A stretch of 34,963 nt of DNA from CAYVQZ01 sp964453435 (GCA_964453435.1 CAYVQZ010000054.1:1-34963), one strand, 5' to 3'; counted from the stretch's first letter, positions 24,502-32,705 are shown. The notes: a model not told the origin generated them from the sequence alone. Program-made: numbers and translations.

Positions 24502-25836
24502 TCAAGGCAGGCTGTAAATGTTGTCCATCGCCTCGAGCACGAAGTCCTTGACCATCGAGCGGTCGGGGATGCTCGCCATCATACCGTACATCGCGGCCGA
24601 GCCCTCGGTGGAGGCGGACGGATTCGCGCGGACATAGTCGACCGATTCTTTCAGCGCGGCTAGGAACGGTTCGACAACACGCTTGTGCGCGAGCGTTATC
24701 ATCATGTGCAGCGCCGCCGGATTCTGCTGACGGTCGAGATGCCATCCGCGCTGCTCCATCGCGTCGGCCACCGCGAACATGTCCATTTCATCGGACCTGA
24801 ACGCAAACACGGTCATGTCGGGCTTGCCCAGCACATAGAGGCCGGGGATAGCGTTCACCCCATCGACGAGCGCCTTTGTCGTGGTCATCATCTGTTCGGC
24901 GTTGCGTTTGTAACCTTCCTCGCCGATGGCGTTCAAAGTGGCCCATGCGGCGGCTATCGCGCCGGCGGGACGCGTGCCTGCCATGGTCGGGGAGATATAT
25001 ACTCCGCCGCACCAGTCGGCGTACACGAAGAACTGATGCCGCCGGATCGCGGTGTTCCGGTACAGTACCGTGGATGCGCCCTTGGCGGCGAAACCGTACT
25101 TGTGAACATCGGCCGAAATCGAGGTCACTCCGGGAACCCTGAAATCGAAATCCGGTATCGGGTAGCCGAGCTTCTTGAGAAACGGCAGCATGAATCCCCC
25201 GAGGCACGAATCGACGTGGCAACCGAGGTTTCGTTCCGACGCGATGGCGGCCAGCTCCACAATCGGGTCGACCACGCCGTGCGGATAGGACGGCGCCGAG
25301 CCGACGAGAAGAATGGTATTTTCATTGATAGCCTTTTCCATGGCCCGCACATCGGCGCGGAAGTCTTCTCCCACGGGAATACGGACCGACTTGACGTCGA
25401 AATAGTGCGCCGCCTTTTCGAAGGCCGGATGCGCGGTATCGGGAAGAACCATTTCGGGTTCCTTTATTTCGGGATGTGTGGAGCGAAACCAGTCGCGGTG
25501 TGTTTTCACGGCGAGCAGAATGCTCTCGGTTCCGCAGGAAGTCATCGTGCCCGCGACCTGTTCGTCGCCGCCGAGCATATCGGCGGTCATGGCGACCACC
25601 TCCGTCTCGAATTTTTTGATGCTCGGGAACGCCATCGGGCTGAGGCCGTTTTCCGAGAAATACTGCGTGTAGGCGGCTTTCAAAAATTCGGTGTGCTCCT
25701 CGCCCGCATAGTACACGAGGCTCCAGGTCCGGCCGTCTCTCCAGTTGGCGTCCTCCGTGTGCAGTTGCTCCATCATGTCCAGTATTTCCTGTCGCGGTAG
25801 GCCCTCCTCGGGCAGCTTCACTTTTTCCGTGCTCAT
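24502..25836 (-). CDS. Sphingosine-1-phosphate lyase-like PLP enzyme
   Basis: This 444-residue enzyme closely follows eukaryotic and bacterial sphingosine-1-phosphate lyases along its length. Matching segments include TSCGTESILLAVK (99-111), TAHPAFEKAA (134-143, with the PLP-stacking His), PHGVVDPI, HVDSCLGGF (207-215), GVTSISADVHKYGFA with the probable PLP lysine K246, and SPTMAGTRPAG. The family splits a long-chain base phosphate into a fatty aldehyde and phosphoethanolamine. Unlike the eukaryotic enzyme it lacks an N-terminal membrane anchor. A related amino-acid decarboxylase function cannot be excluded. AAGGAG lies about nine bases upstream. It is the last gene of the MoxR-VWA-ferredoxin-AOR operon, 51 bases after the AOR stop. 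Confidence 0.86.
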   Translation of the reverse strand: MSTEKVKLPEEGLPRQEILDMMEQLHTEDANWRDGRTWSLVYYAGEEHTEFLKAAYTQYFSENGLSPMAFPSIKKFETEVVAMTADMLGGDEQVAGTMTSCGTESILLAVKTHRDWFRSTHPEIKEPEMVLPDTAHPAFEKAAHYFDVKSVRIPVGEDFRADVRAMEKAINENTILLVGSAPSYPHGVVDPIVELAAIASERNLGCHVDSCLGGFMLPFLKKLGYPIPDFDFRVPGVTSISADVHKYGFAAKGASTVLYRNTAIRRHQFFVYADWCGGVYISPTMAGTRPAGAIAAAWATLNAIGEEGYKRNAEQMMTTTKALVDGVNAIPGLYVLGKPDMTVFAFRSDEMDMFAVADAMEQRGWHLDRQQNPAALHMMITLAHKRVVEPFLAALKESVDYVRANPSASTEGSAAMYGMMASIPDRSMVKDFVLEAMDNIYSLP

Positions 25837-25887
25837 TGCTCCAGCTCCTTTTTGTTCGTGAAATTGGCCGCGCCCGTTGTGTCCTGT

Positions 25888-27780
25888 TCACAACAGGCCT
25901 TTTGCCTCGAAGTCTCTTATAACATAATCGAGCTCGAGTTCGCCCAGCTTTCGGCGGGTCGGGCATCCGGTTTTCAAATCCCAGCCGCGTTCATTGTAGT
26001 AGTCATCCAGCAATTGGTTAATGTCCTCGCGGGTAAGCCTTTGCGTTTGGAAGTAATCCCGCATCTCGAATTCGCTGCCGGCCGCCTTCAGCGGTTCGAA
26101 CCATGCATCCGGAGGCTGGTCGTCCTTGCGGTCGAATCCCTCGCGCCAGTTGAGAACCCTGTAGAGATTCCACACCCGTTCTCCGGCCTGCATGAGTCGG
26201 CTTCTGTCTGTTTCAATGCCGGTCGCGGTCGAGAGCAATCGGGCGCAGATGTCCGCGCTGTAGAATCGGTTGTTCTGACTGCGGATGCAGATGCCGAGCG
26301 AGTCGAAAACGGCAAACCAGTCTTCGGAATACCGCGTGAACCGCCCGACGTTAAAGCCGAGGGGACTGTCCATGATTCTCTTGACGGCGTCGGCCGGAGC
26401 GCCCATCCGGTCTGCGTGACGCTCGAACATTTCAACGGGCGCGCCCTGATTATAGGAGGGCGAGCCGCCTGATTGATGGTGTCCTCCACGAGGGTTCACG
26501 AGCTGCTCGAACTCCATCGTGCCAAGTCCCTTTTCGCGCGGGTCATACTGCGTGCCGAGCCCCTTTACGTGCGAGGTGAACCGACTGGCGTCCAGCCCGA
26601 ACTCCTTCACTGTTTCCACCCAGCCTTCGGCGAGAATGTCGCCGATACCCCGGCGGAACGTGATTTTCTCAATCAACTCGCGCATCGTTTCATAATTCCG
26701 GCCGACCTTTCCAAACTGGTCCTCGCTGATGGCGCCCTGCTCGCCGGCTTCGATGAGCAGGTCGAACAGACTGTCGAACTCCTGCTGGCCGAGACCGTAG
26801 CGATTTTGCATGTTCACAATTCGGGTTGCCTTGTCGGAGTCGGCAATCATTGCCTTCATCGCCGTCTGTGCGACCATGCCGAAGCTGTGGGTATATGTCT
26901 TCATTCCTCTGAACTCGCCCTCGGGAGTGACGAGCACCTCTTTGTCGGCGATGAAGCACGACGGACAGGCCACGCGGTCCTTCTTAATTTTATTGTACGA
27001 GTTCAAGCCGTACGGGCCTTCCTCGCCGAGCATGAACGATCCGCCCGCGTTCAATATTCCGTAAGCGACCGAGGCCGCATGGTGCTTGAATTTCCTGGCG
27101 CGACTGAACAGTGAGTTCACCTCGTGCATGAAGCCCTTCGGGTCGGCGACCCGGATGCCGCCGGTTCCCCGCGCCAGAATTGCCTTGAGGTTCTTCGAGC
27201 CCATAATCGCGCCGAATCCCGCCCGGCCGAGCGTCGCCGATTTATCGACGAGCGCGATGGAGAATTTTACCAGGTTCTCGCCCGCCTGCCCGATCGAAAT
27301 GGACGCGCAGCGGCCGTGGCGCCGCCAGAGCGCGTCGACAGCCTCGTAGATATCGCTGCCCCAAACTTCTGCGGCGTCGAGAATTTGAACATTGCCGTCG
27401 TCGACCAGAAGGTAAACCGGTTTCCTGGCCGCGCCGGTTATCACGATGTTGTCGTAGCCGGCGCGCTTCATGTTGAAACCGAAGGTCATGCTGCCGCTTC
27501 CGGCGGAGACAGCGTTCGAGAGGGGAAACTTGGAGACTCCGACAATTCGAGCGGCACCCGGCGCCATCGTTCCGATCAATGGTCCGGCTCCGATGATGAC
27601 CGGGTTCTCCGGCGCCAACGGGTCCGTTCCCGGCGCAATCAGGTCGTATGCAAGCTTGTTGTTGATTCCGAGGCCGCCGATATACAGCTCGGCGTCTTTC
27701 TTGTCCAGCTTTTCTTTGCGAACCTGGCCCGTGGTCAAATCTATGAAGAGTATCGTGCCGGCGTAGCCGAAGTATTCCAT
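25888..27780 (-). CDS. Aldehyde:ferredoxin oxidoreductase-family tungsten/molybdenum enzyme
   Basis: This 630-residue protein belongs to the AOR family. It has the GRAGFGAIMGSKNLKAI motif at 185-201 for bis-pterin binding, the N-terminal FGYAGTILFIDLTTG, and the C-terminal cysteine C498 in DSLGIC. AOR-family enzymes oxidise aldehydes to acids and reduce ferredoxin, with a W- or Mo-bis-pterin centre and one [4Fe-4S] cluster. The cluster motif is unusual: C272-PS-C275-FIA-D279 has Asp where the third cysteine of C-x2-C-x3-C is expected. ATG 27780 overlaps the ferredoxin stop (TAATG) and has GGAGG about seven bases upstream. The substrate is unknown; a lyase-derived aldehyde is a strong contextual guess. 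Confidence 0.9.
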   Translation of the reverse strand: MEYFGYAGTILFIDLTTGQVRKEKLDKKDAELYIGGLGINNKLAYDLIAPGTDPLAPENPVIIGAGPLIGTMAPGAARIVGVSKFPLSNAVSAGSGSMTFGFNMKRAGYDNIVITGAARKPVYLLVDDGNVQILDAAEVWGSDIYEAVDALWRRHGRCASISIGQAGENLVKFSIALVDKSATLGRAGFGAIMGSKNLKAILARGTGGIRVADPKGFMHEVNSLFSRARKFKHHAASVAYGILNAGGSFMLGEEGPYGLNSYNKIKKDRVACPSCFIADKEVLVTPEGEFRGMKTYTHSFGMVAQTAMKAMIADSDKATRIVNMQNRYGLGQQEFDSLFDLLIEAGEQGAISEDQFGKVGRNYETMRELIEKITFRRGIGDILAEGWVETVKEFGLDASRFTSHVKGLGTQYDPREKGLGTMEFEQLVNPRGGHHQSGGSPSYNQGAPVEMFERHADRMGAPADAVKRIMDSPLGFNVGRFTRYSEDWFAVFDSLGICIRSQNNRFYSADICARLLSTATGIETDRSRLMQAGERVWNLYRVLNWREGFDRKDDQPPDAWFEPLKAAGSEFEMRDYFQTQRLTREDINQLLDDYYNERGWDLKTGCPTRRKLGELELDYVIRDFEAKGLL

Positions 27781-28031
27781 TACGATTCCTCCTCGGTTCG
27801 GATGAGCGCGCCATAGACGCAGTAGTCGGCGCAGATGCCGCATTGCAGGCAATCTTCCGTGAACTTCGTGTTCTTATTGTCATCGATGTCGCGTTCAATC
27901 TTTATGTGCGCGAGCTCGGGCTGGAAGATTTCGTTGTACGTGAACGAGCATATCAACTGGCAGTTGAGGCAGCCCGTGCACTTGTCAAGCTCAATCAGAA
28001 CTCCTGGATTATTCTCGTCTACCTGCGGCAT
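27780..28031 (-). CDS. 2x[4Fe-4S] ferredoxin-like electron carrier
   Basis: This 83-residue protein has two C-x2-C-x2-C-x3-C motifs, CTGCLNCQLIC near the start and CLQCGICADYC near the end, typical of bacterial ferredoxins and of AOR partner subunits. It would carry electrons from the AOR-family enzyme encoded immediately downstream. The stop TAA and the AOR ATG overlap by one base. ATG 28031 is preferred because AAGGTG precedes it by about six bases; a GTG at 28040 would add three residues. It is soluble, with no signal peptide. The linker between the two motifs is longer than in small clostridial ferredoxins. Confidence 0.9.
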   Translation of the reverse strand: MPQVDENNPGVLIELDKCTGCLNCQLICSFTYNEIFQPELAHIKIERDIDDNKNTKFTEDCLQCGICADYCVYGALIRTEEES

Positions 28032-28086
28032 GCGCTTCACCTTTTTTCCAGGGTTTTCCAGCCTGGCCGGCGCAGAATAACGGCGG

Positions 28087-29454
28087 TCAGTCGTCTGCCT
28101 TCCTGTTCATGTAATCGACGGCGTCGGCGATTCCGTGGGGTGTAAGCGGGAACATCTTCATCACACGCAGAATATATTCGCCCGTCGTGTACAGCCATGC
28201 CCGCGGCGGCAGCGGATTCAGCCAGACGCAGCGGGGAAATTTGTCGGCTATTTTCTTGATGTGCTCGATGCTCGGGAGATCGCATTCCTCCCGGGGTTCT
28301 ATCGCGCCATATCTGGCGAGCAGTTCATGGGGAGCCATATCCGCATCGCCCACGAAAAAGACGCGGTGGGCCGGGTCCAGCTTCAGCACGTTGGCCAGCG
28401 GGACCGGTTCGCGCCGGGCCTCGTCCGTGTACACGCGGTCATAGACGGCATTATGGAAAAAGTAGATTTTCAGGTCGTGTGTGAACCGTCTCTTCATCTT
28501 CAGAAACAGTGTCGATACCGATTTCGCGTATGGACGCATCGAGTAACCGCCGTTGTCGATGAACAGCAGCACCTGGATTCTGTCTTGCGGAATCGGGCGG
28601 AGATACGGGATAAAGATTCCGCCCTTCTTCACTCCTTCATCGATGGTCTTCTCGATGTGCAGCTTGAAATCGATGCTCGAATCGGCGATGTTCTTGAGGG
28701 CGGTCAGCGCGACGTCCACCGTGTCGTCGGTCAGCACCTTGTCGACCATTACGGGATAGTATTCCGGGTCGCCAAGGATTTTCCTCGCGCTCTTGCCTCG
28801 TCCCTGGCCGCCGATGCGGACACCGCCCGCTCCTCTCCCGCCGTGGCCGTACGGGGAAATGCCGTCCGTGCCGATCCAGTGGCTTCCCCCGCTGTGCGGA
28901 CCTCGTTGCTGCCGAGCGACCATCTCCATTCTGCGCAGAATCTCTTCGATGTCGATGTTGCGGTAATCGGCGAACGCGTCGGCGAACGGCGAGCGGCCGC
29001 CGGGGTCGTCCCCGCCGAGGTCTTCCATGTTCGGGTCGTCGTTTGCGAAGATGTCCTCGCCCGCGAATTTCCGGGCGATCTCCTCGACGGAACTGCTTCT
29101 GAGCGCGTCGTCCAGAAACTTATCGACCAGTTCGGACTCATCGAAATCCCATTGCGATTTGCCCGTCTGTTCGAGGAACTTTTCGAGCCACGTGTTGAAT
29201 GAGACGGAGTTGCGGACGGCCTCCTCGAGCGTGCGCGCCCCCTTCGACTCGACCCCAAGGAAGTAATCGAAGAACGCGAGCGTGTACGGGCCCATGTCGC
29301 GTCTGCCCTTGACGATGAGGATTCTGCCGATATCGAACAGGTCGCCAAGGCTCGAGACCAGCCCCCGGCTCATGCAATGATACAGCTCGCCGATTGTCCT
29401 CGCGTCGGCCTGGAGACCGTAATTCTTTAACACTTCCGGAAAGCTGGAAAACAT
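28087..29454 (-). CDS. VWA-domain protein, CoxE-like maturation partner
   Basis: This 455-residue protein has an acidic, low-complexity middle (about 120-230, with Gly-rich GHGGRGAGG) and a C-terminal von Willebrand A domain starting at LLFIDNGGYSM near 300. The MIDAS motif is DxGGxS rather than the standard DxSxS, a variation also seen in CoxE-type proteins. VWA proteins of this kind work with MoxR ATPases in inserting or maturing metal centres, for example CO dehydrogenase. ATG 29454 follows AGGGAG by six bases; an upstream TTG at 29472 is less likely. It lies 30 bases downstream of the moxR gene and 55 upstream of the ferredoxin gene, in one operon. Confidence 0.85.
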   Translation of the reverse strand: MFSSFPEVLKNYGLQADARTIGELYHCMSRGLVSSLGDLFDIGRILIVKGRRDMGPYTLAFFDYFLGVESKGARTLEEAVRNSVSFNTWLEKFLEQTGKSQWDFDESELVDKFLDDALRSSSVEEIARKFAGEDIFANDDPNMEDLGGDDPGGRSPFADAFADYRNIDIEEILRRMEMVARQQRGPHSGGSHWIGTDGISPYGHGGRGAGGVRIGGQGRGKSARKILGDPEYYPVMVDKVLTDDTVDVALTALKNIADSSIDFKLHIEKTIDEGVKKGGIFIPYLRPIPQDRIQVLLFIDNGGYSMRPYAKSVSTLFLKMKRRFTHDLKIYFFHNAVYDRVYTDEARREPVPLANVLKLDPAHRVFFVGDADMAPHELLARYGAIEPREECDLPSIEHIKKIADKFPRCVWLNPLPPRAWLYTTGEYILRVMKMFPLTPHGIADAVDYMNRKADD

Positions 29455-29484
29455 CGCCTGCTCCCTGAACAAGGAGTTCGTGGT

Positions 29485-30417
29485 TTAGAAGCGCGCGCCG
29501 TATCCCCTGCCCGGCGGCATTTGCGGCCGAAGCCCGTCTATGCCTTTTTCCCTGATTGTCTGGAGGACGGGCAGGTCATCCTTGTGTTTCACGAGAGCCT
29601 GGAACCCCTCGAGACGCTTCAAATCCTCCGGTGAGACCTTCCCGTTTATCTTGAGGTATGCGAGCCAGTCCAGAATTTCACTCGTTGACGGTTTTCTCTG
29701 CAACCCCAGTTCCCGGAGCTGATAGAAAACCGCGATTGCCGATTCGACCAGCTTTTCGTTCGCGTCGGGATGATGGAGACGAACGATCTCGCGCATCCGC
29801 GCCGGATTCGGAAACTCGATGTAGTGGTAGACGCACCTTCGGATGAACGGCGCCGGAAGGTCCTGCTCGTGGTTGCTGGTTATGACTACAGTCGGCATCG
29901 TTTCGAGCGTTGTCTCGATTACCTCGCCCGTCTCCGGAATGATTACTTTCCGGTCGTTGATGACATAGAGAAGATTATTCGGGAACTCGCGCGGCGCCTT
30001 GTCTATTTCGTCTATCAATAACACCGAGTTCGGCGCCTTGTAGGCTTGGGCCAGCGGGCCGAGTTTGACGTAGTGCCCGAGTTCGTCTATCTTTCTGCCC
30101 TTCAAATCCAGCCTCGTTTTCAAGCCCGCGCGCTCCATCTGGGCGTTGGCGATGACCGCCTGCGAATCCATCAGGCGCATGACGTCATCGAAGTTGGATA
30201 CCAGGTGCGAAACCTTGCTTTCCGAGGTGACCGGAAATTCGAATATGGGCAGACCCGTGTGGCGGGCGTACTCCTGGGCGAGCTTGGTCTTGCCGGTGCC
30301 CGGCTCTCCCTCGAGCAAGAGAGGCTTTCCGAGTATTCTCGCAATCAGAAAAGCCTTCGCCAAGTCGTCATCGAGCAAATATTTGTCCGAGCCTCTGAAA
30401 TCATCGAGTTTTGCCAT
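29485..30417 (-). CDS. MoxR-family AAA+ ATPase
   Basis: This 310-residue AAA+ protein has Walker A GEPGTGKT at 37-44, Walker B VLLIDEIDKA at 132-141, a sensor region (VVITSNHEQDLP) and an arginine-finger region (APFIRRCVYHYIEF), in the order of the MoxR family. MoxR ATPases act as chaperones with VWA proteins to mature enzyme complexes. It is the first gene of the operon that continues with the VWA protein, ferredoxin, AOR enzyme and lyase. GAGGG lies about eight bases upstream of ATG 30417. An inverted repeat at 30496-30510 could be its operator. The metal enzyme it serves is most likely the co-encoded AOR-family protein. Confidence 0.92.
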   Translation of the reverse strand: MAKLDDFRGSDKYLLDDDLAKAFLIARILGKPLLLEGEPGTGKTKLAQEYARHTGLPIFEFPVTSESKVSHLVSNFDDVMRLMDSQAVIANAQMERAGLKTRLDLKGRKIDELGHYVKLGPLAQAYKAPNSVLLIDEIDKAPREFPNNLLYVINDRKVIIPETGEVIETTLETMPTVVITSNHEQDLPAPFIRRCVYHYIEFPNPARMREIVRLHHPDANEKLVESAIAVFYQLRELGLQRKPSTSEILDWLAYLKINGKVSPEDLKRLEGFQALVKHKDDLPVLQTIREKGIDGLRPQMPPGRGYGARF

Positions 30418-30495
30418 CGTATCATCCCTCTCAACGGTCTGCGGAACCGGAAAATCTCATGAAGACGGGAATTGCCACCGGACAGAAACTGCATG

Positions 30496-30510
30496 TTCCG
30501 ACACTCGGAA
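30496..30510. promoter_or_regulatory. Inverted repeat upstream of the MoxR-AOR-lyase operon
   Basis: TTCCGA-CAC-TCGGAA has perfect 6-base arms and lies about 80 bases upstream of the first gene of the operon. A related but imperfect string ATTCCTCACGATTCGGAAC occurs about 50 bases further upstream. A TAAAAT box reads toward the operon next to the palindrome, without a good -35. It may be an operator, but no regulator is identified. Confidence 0.4.
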
Positions 30511-30734
30511 TATTTTAACCGTTTGAAATGGAGGTGGTTTTTCGAATATTCCTCACGATTCGGAACAATGGAAAATAAACTCCCGAATATGTTTTCCCGA
30601 CTTTTACTTTACCATGGAACAAGGGGGGTGTTCAACTTTCGGGAGAAAAACCGGATTATCCGTCCGCCGGTCTTTGATGCGAAGATAGAGGGCGCTGCGA
30701 ACCCGCCCAACGGCCACAATTCGCCGAAATACCG

Positions 30735-30890
30735 GCGCAGGGACTGTCCCACGATTGCCCAGCGAAGGGGATTGTCCCAGATTTGCGGGCATGAAGTCCC
30801 GCGCCTCGCGGGATAGAATCGGGCCTGTCCCCAAAGCGAACAACGAGCTTTGGAGGCTGTACCCAATTACGGAATCGCCCGGTTTGAGCG
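30735..30890. repeat. Dispersed intergenic repeat, family A, extended copy
   Basis: This is the most complete copy. It reads GGGACTGTCCC at 30740-30750, GATTGCCCAGCGAAGGGG, GATTTGCGGGCATGAAGTCC, TAGAATCGGGCCTGTCCCC, then GAACAACGAGCTTTGGAGGC and TGTACCCAATTACGGAATC (30858-30876). The order matches the composite copy at 13521-13559 and parts of 17563-17607. The rest of the gap 30418-31008 holds no other feature that I can support. Confidence 0.75.
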
Positions 30891-31008
30891 GGGAATCCAG
30901 TCATTTCCTCGAAAAGCGACACAAAGTGAACACGTTGTCAGACACCCCCGCTAGCCGAGCGGCTGCGCTTCCGATAGATTTTATGCGGATTTTCCCGGAG
31001 CTCCGGCC

Positions 31009-31878
31009 CTACTCCCACCTTGTTTTCACCGGCTTCCGGTCGACGGTCTTCAGGAATTTCAGCTTTGGATAACCCATGATCAGGCAGCTATACACCTCGT
31101 GGCCCGCCGGCAGCGAAAGCTCTTCAATGAGCGGGTTCCATGTTTTCGAGGCCATCTCGAACAGGCCGATGTACGTTGTTTCCAGACCCATGGTGCGCGC
31201 GGCGAAACCCAGCGTCGTCGAAGCAATCACGCAGTTATCCTTCGGCGTGCTCGTGTGGCGATGCGAATGAAAAATGAGGACCGCCGGAGCCTTGTAAAAG
31301 ATGGGGTCGTAGCCGAGTTCCCTCGCTTGAAGGAGCCGTTCCCGGTACGTAACCGTGCGCTCGAGGAATTCGCGGCGCTCGGGCGTGAGCCTGTCCTCGG
31401 ACTCGAGTTCTTTGATTTTCTCTTCCGCCTTCATCCCCATATCGTCGAAAAAATCGACTGTGAGGTCCGAGAGCCTCTGTCTTTTCTCGGGATTCCGAAC
31501 GACTACGACCTCGACAGTCTGGACGTTGCTGCCGGTCGGCGCATAACGGACGGTGTCGACCAGCTTCTCCAGGGTCTCCTTCGCAATTTCTCTCTCTTGG
31601 AAAAGCCTGTGACTCCGTCTCTGGCGGACGAACTCAACGAATCTATCAGTGTCAAAGACGACCGGCTCGACGATTGGAACGAAATTGGCCATGTCCATCT
31701 TCTCATGAACAATGGCGTCGGCGGGACAAAGAGCGACGCAGTGCCCGCAAAGATTGCAGTTGCCGGCGTCGGCATGAACCTCTATCCGGTCTCCCTCTTG
31801 CGCGAAACAGCGGGCGCACCTGAGAAAGCAGATACCGCAGGCGGTGCAATTTTCCGTGTCTATTGAAACCCATCTCAT
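31009..31878 (-). CDS. Ferredoxin-nitroreductase fusion protein
   Basis: This 289-residue protein joins an N-terminal 2x[4Fe-4S] ferredoxin domain (C11, C14, C17, C21 and C41, C44, C47, C51) to a nitroreductase-family FMN domain starting near residue 83 with RQRRSHRLF and continuing with APTGSNVQ and MGYPKLKF. Such fusions use reduced ferredoxin-type centres to drive FMN-dependent reductions or dehydrogenations and are common in anaerobes. The substrate is unknown. GGAG lies about 11 bases before ATG 31878. It begins 17 bases after the alpha/beta hydrolase stop, so the two genes form an operon. No signal peptide is present. Confidence 0.9.
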   Translation of the reverse strand: MRWVSIDTENCTACGICFLRCARCFAQEGDRIEVHADAGNCNLCGHCVALCPADAIVHEKMDMANFVPIVEPVVFDTDRFVEFVRQRRSHRLFQEREIAKETLEKLVDTVRYAPTGSNVQTVEVVVVRNPEKRQRLSDLTVDFFDDMGMKAEEKIKELESEDRLTPERREFLERTVTYRERLLQARELGYDPIFYKAPAVLIFHSHRHTSTPKDNCVIASTTLGFAARTMGLETTYIGLFEMASKTWNPLIEELSLPAGHEVYSCLIMGYPKLKFLKTVDRKPVKTRWE

Positions 31879-31895
31879 TTTTCACGGTTCTCCTT

Positions 31896-32705
31896 TTATT
31901 CGGGGTGTTCCTCGATGAACTGAAAAATATCGCGAACCACCAGGTCCCTGGCCTCCGACATGAATGCGTGCGCCGTGTTCTCGTAGCGTTTCAGTATCGC
32001 GCCGGGAATCTGAGCCGCGAGCAGGTCCGAGTTCTCGGGCGGAATAAGTATGTCTTCCGTGCCCGTCATGATGAGGGTGGGACATGCAATCTGCGGCAGC
32101 CGGCTGTACGAGTTGTGCTGCATGGCTGCGGCCATCTGCCGCTTGAACGAAAAGGCGGGCGCGATGTATTGTATCTCTCTCTGCATCTTGCTTTCAATCC
32201 ACTCCATGTTTTCTTCCATGAAGTTCTTCGTAAACACGAGTGGACGGTTCTTGCGCGAAATCTCCTCGGGCGTAAGCCCGTCGACCTCGGCCAGCTTCTG
32301 GAGCGTCTCGGGCTCCGGCATCTTCATCCTGTGGCTGCCCGGCGAGGTGCAGCAGAGAATCAGACCGGCGGTCTTCTCCGGGTGGCGGAGCGCGAACTCC
32401 TGCGCGATCATCCCGCCCATCGACGCGCCCAGAATATGGGAGCGCGCTATTCCGAGCGTGTCGAGAAGCGCCGCCGCGTCGTCCGCCAGCATCGCTATCG
32501 TGTACTCGATGTCCGGCTTGTCGCTCCGGCCCGCGCCACGGTTGTCGAAGAGCACCAGCCGCAGTTTCTGCGAGAGCGCCTCCAGCAGCTCGAGGTCCCA
32601 CGCGTCCACATGCGATCCGAGACCGCAAATGAGCGTGAGATGCGGGCCCCGCGAGCCGCGAACCTCATAGTACAGTTCGATTCCGTTCACTGTTGCTTTT
32701 GCCAT
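31896..32705 (-). CDS. Alpha/beta-fold hydrolase
   Basis: This 269-residue protein has the alpha/beta hydrolase layout: oxyanion region CGLGSHVDAW, FDNRGAGRSDKP, the nucleophile elbow GASMGG with S95, an acid in TGTEDILIP and the catalytic His in ENTAHAF near residue 249. Substrates in the family range from esters to C-C bond dienone acids, and none is indicated here. ATG 32705 has GGAG about eight bases upstream; a longer frame reaching 32843 has poor character. It is the first gene of a two-gene operon with the ferredoxin-nitroreductase. A degenerate TetR-type site lies 197 bases upstream at 32902-32917. Confidence 0.9.
   Translation of the reverse strand: MAKATVNGIELYYEVRGSRGPHLTLICGLGSHVDAWDLELLEALSQKLRLVLFDNRGAGRSDKPDIEYTIAMLADDAAALLDTLGIARSHILGASMGGMIAQEFALRHPEKTAGLILCCTSPGSHRMKMPEPETLQKLAEVDGLTPEEISRKNRPLVFTKNFMEENMEWIESKMQREIQYIAPAFSFKRQMAAAMQHNSYSRLPQIACPTLIMTGTEDILIPPENSDLLAAQIPGAILKRYENTAHAFMSEARDLVVRDIFQFIEEHPE

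Noticed and set aside
13400..30890. Repeat family A as a CRISPR or insertion sequence
   Set aside because: Copies are widely separated, differ in length and orientation, carry no transposase and have no regular spacers.
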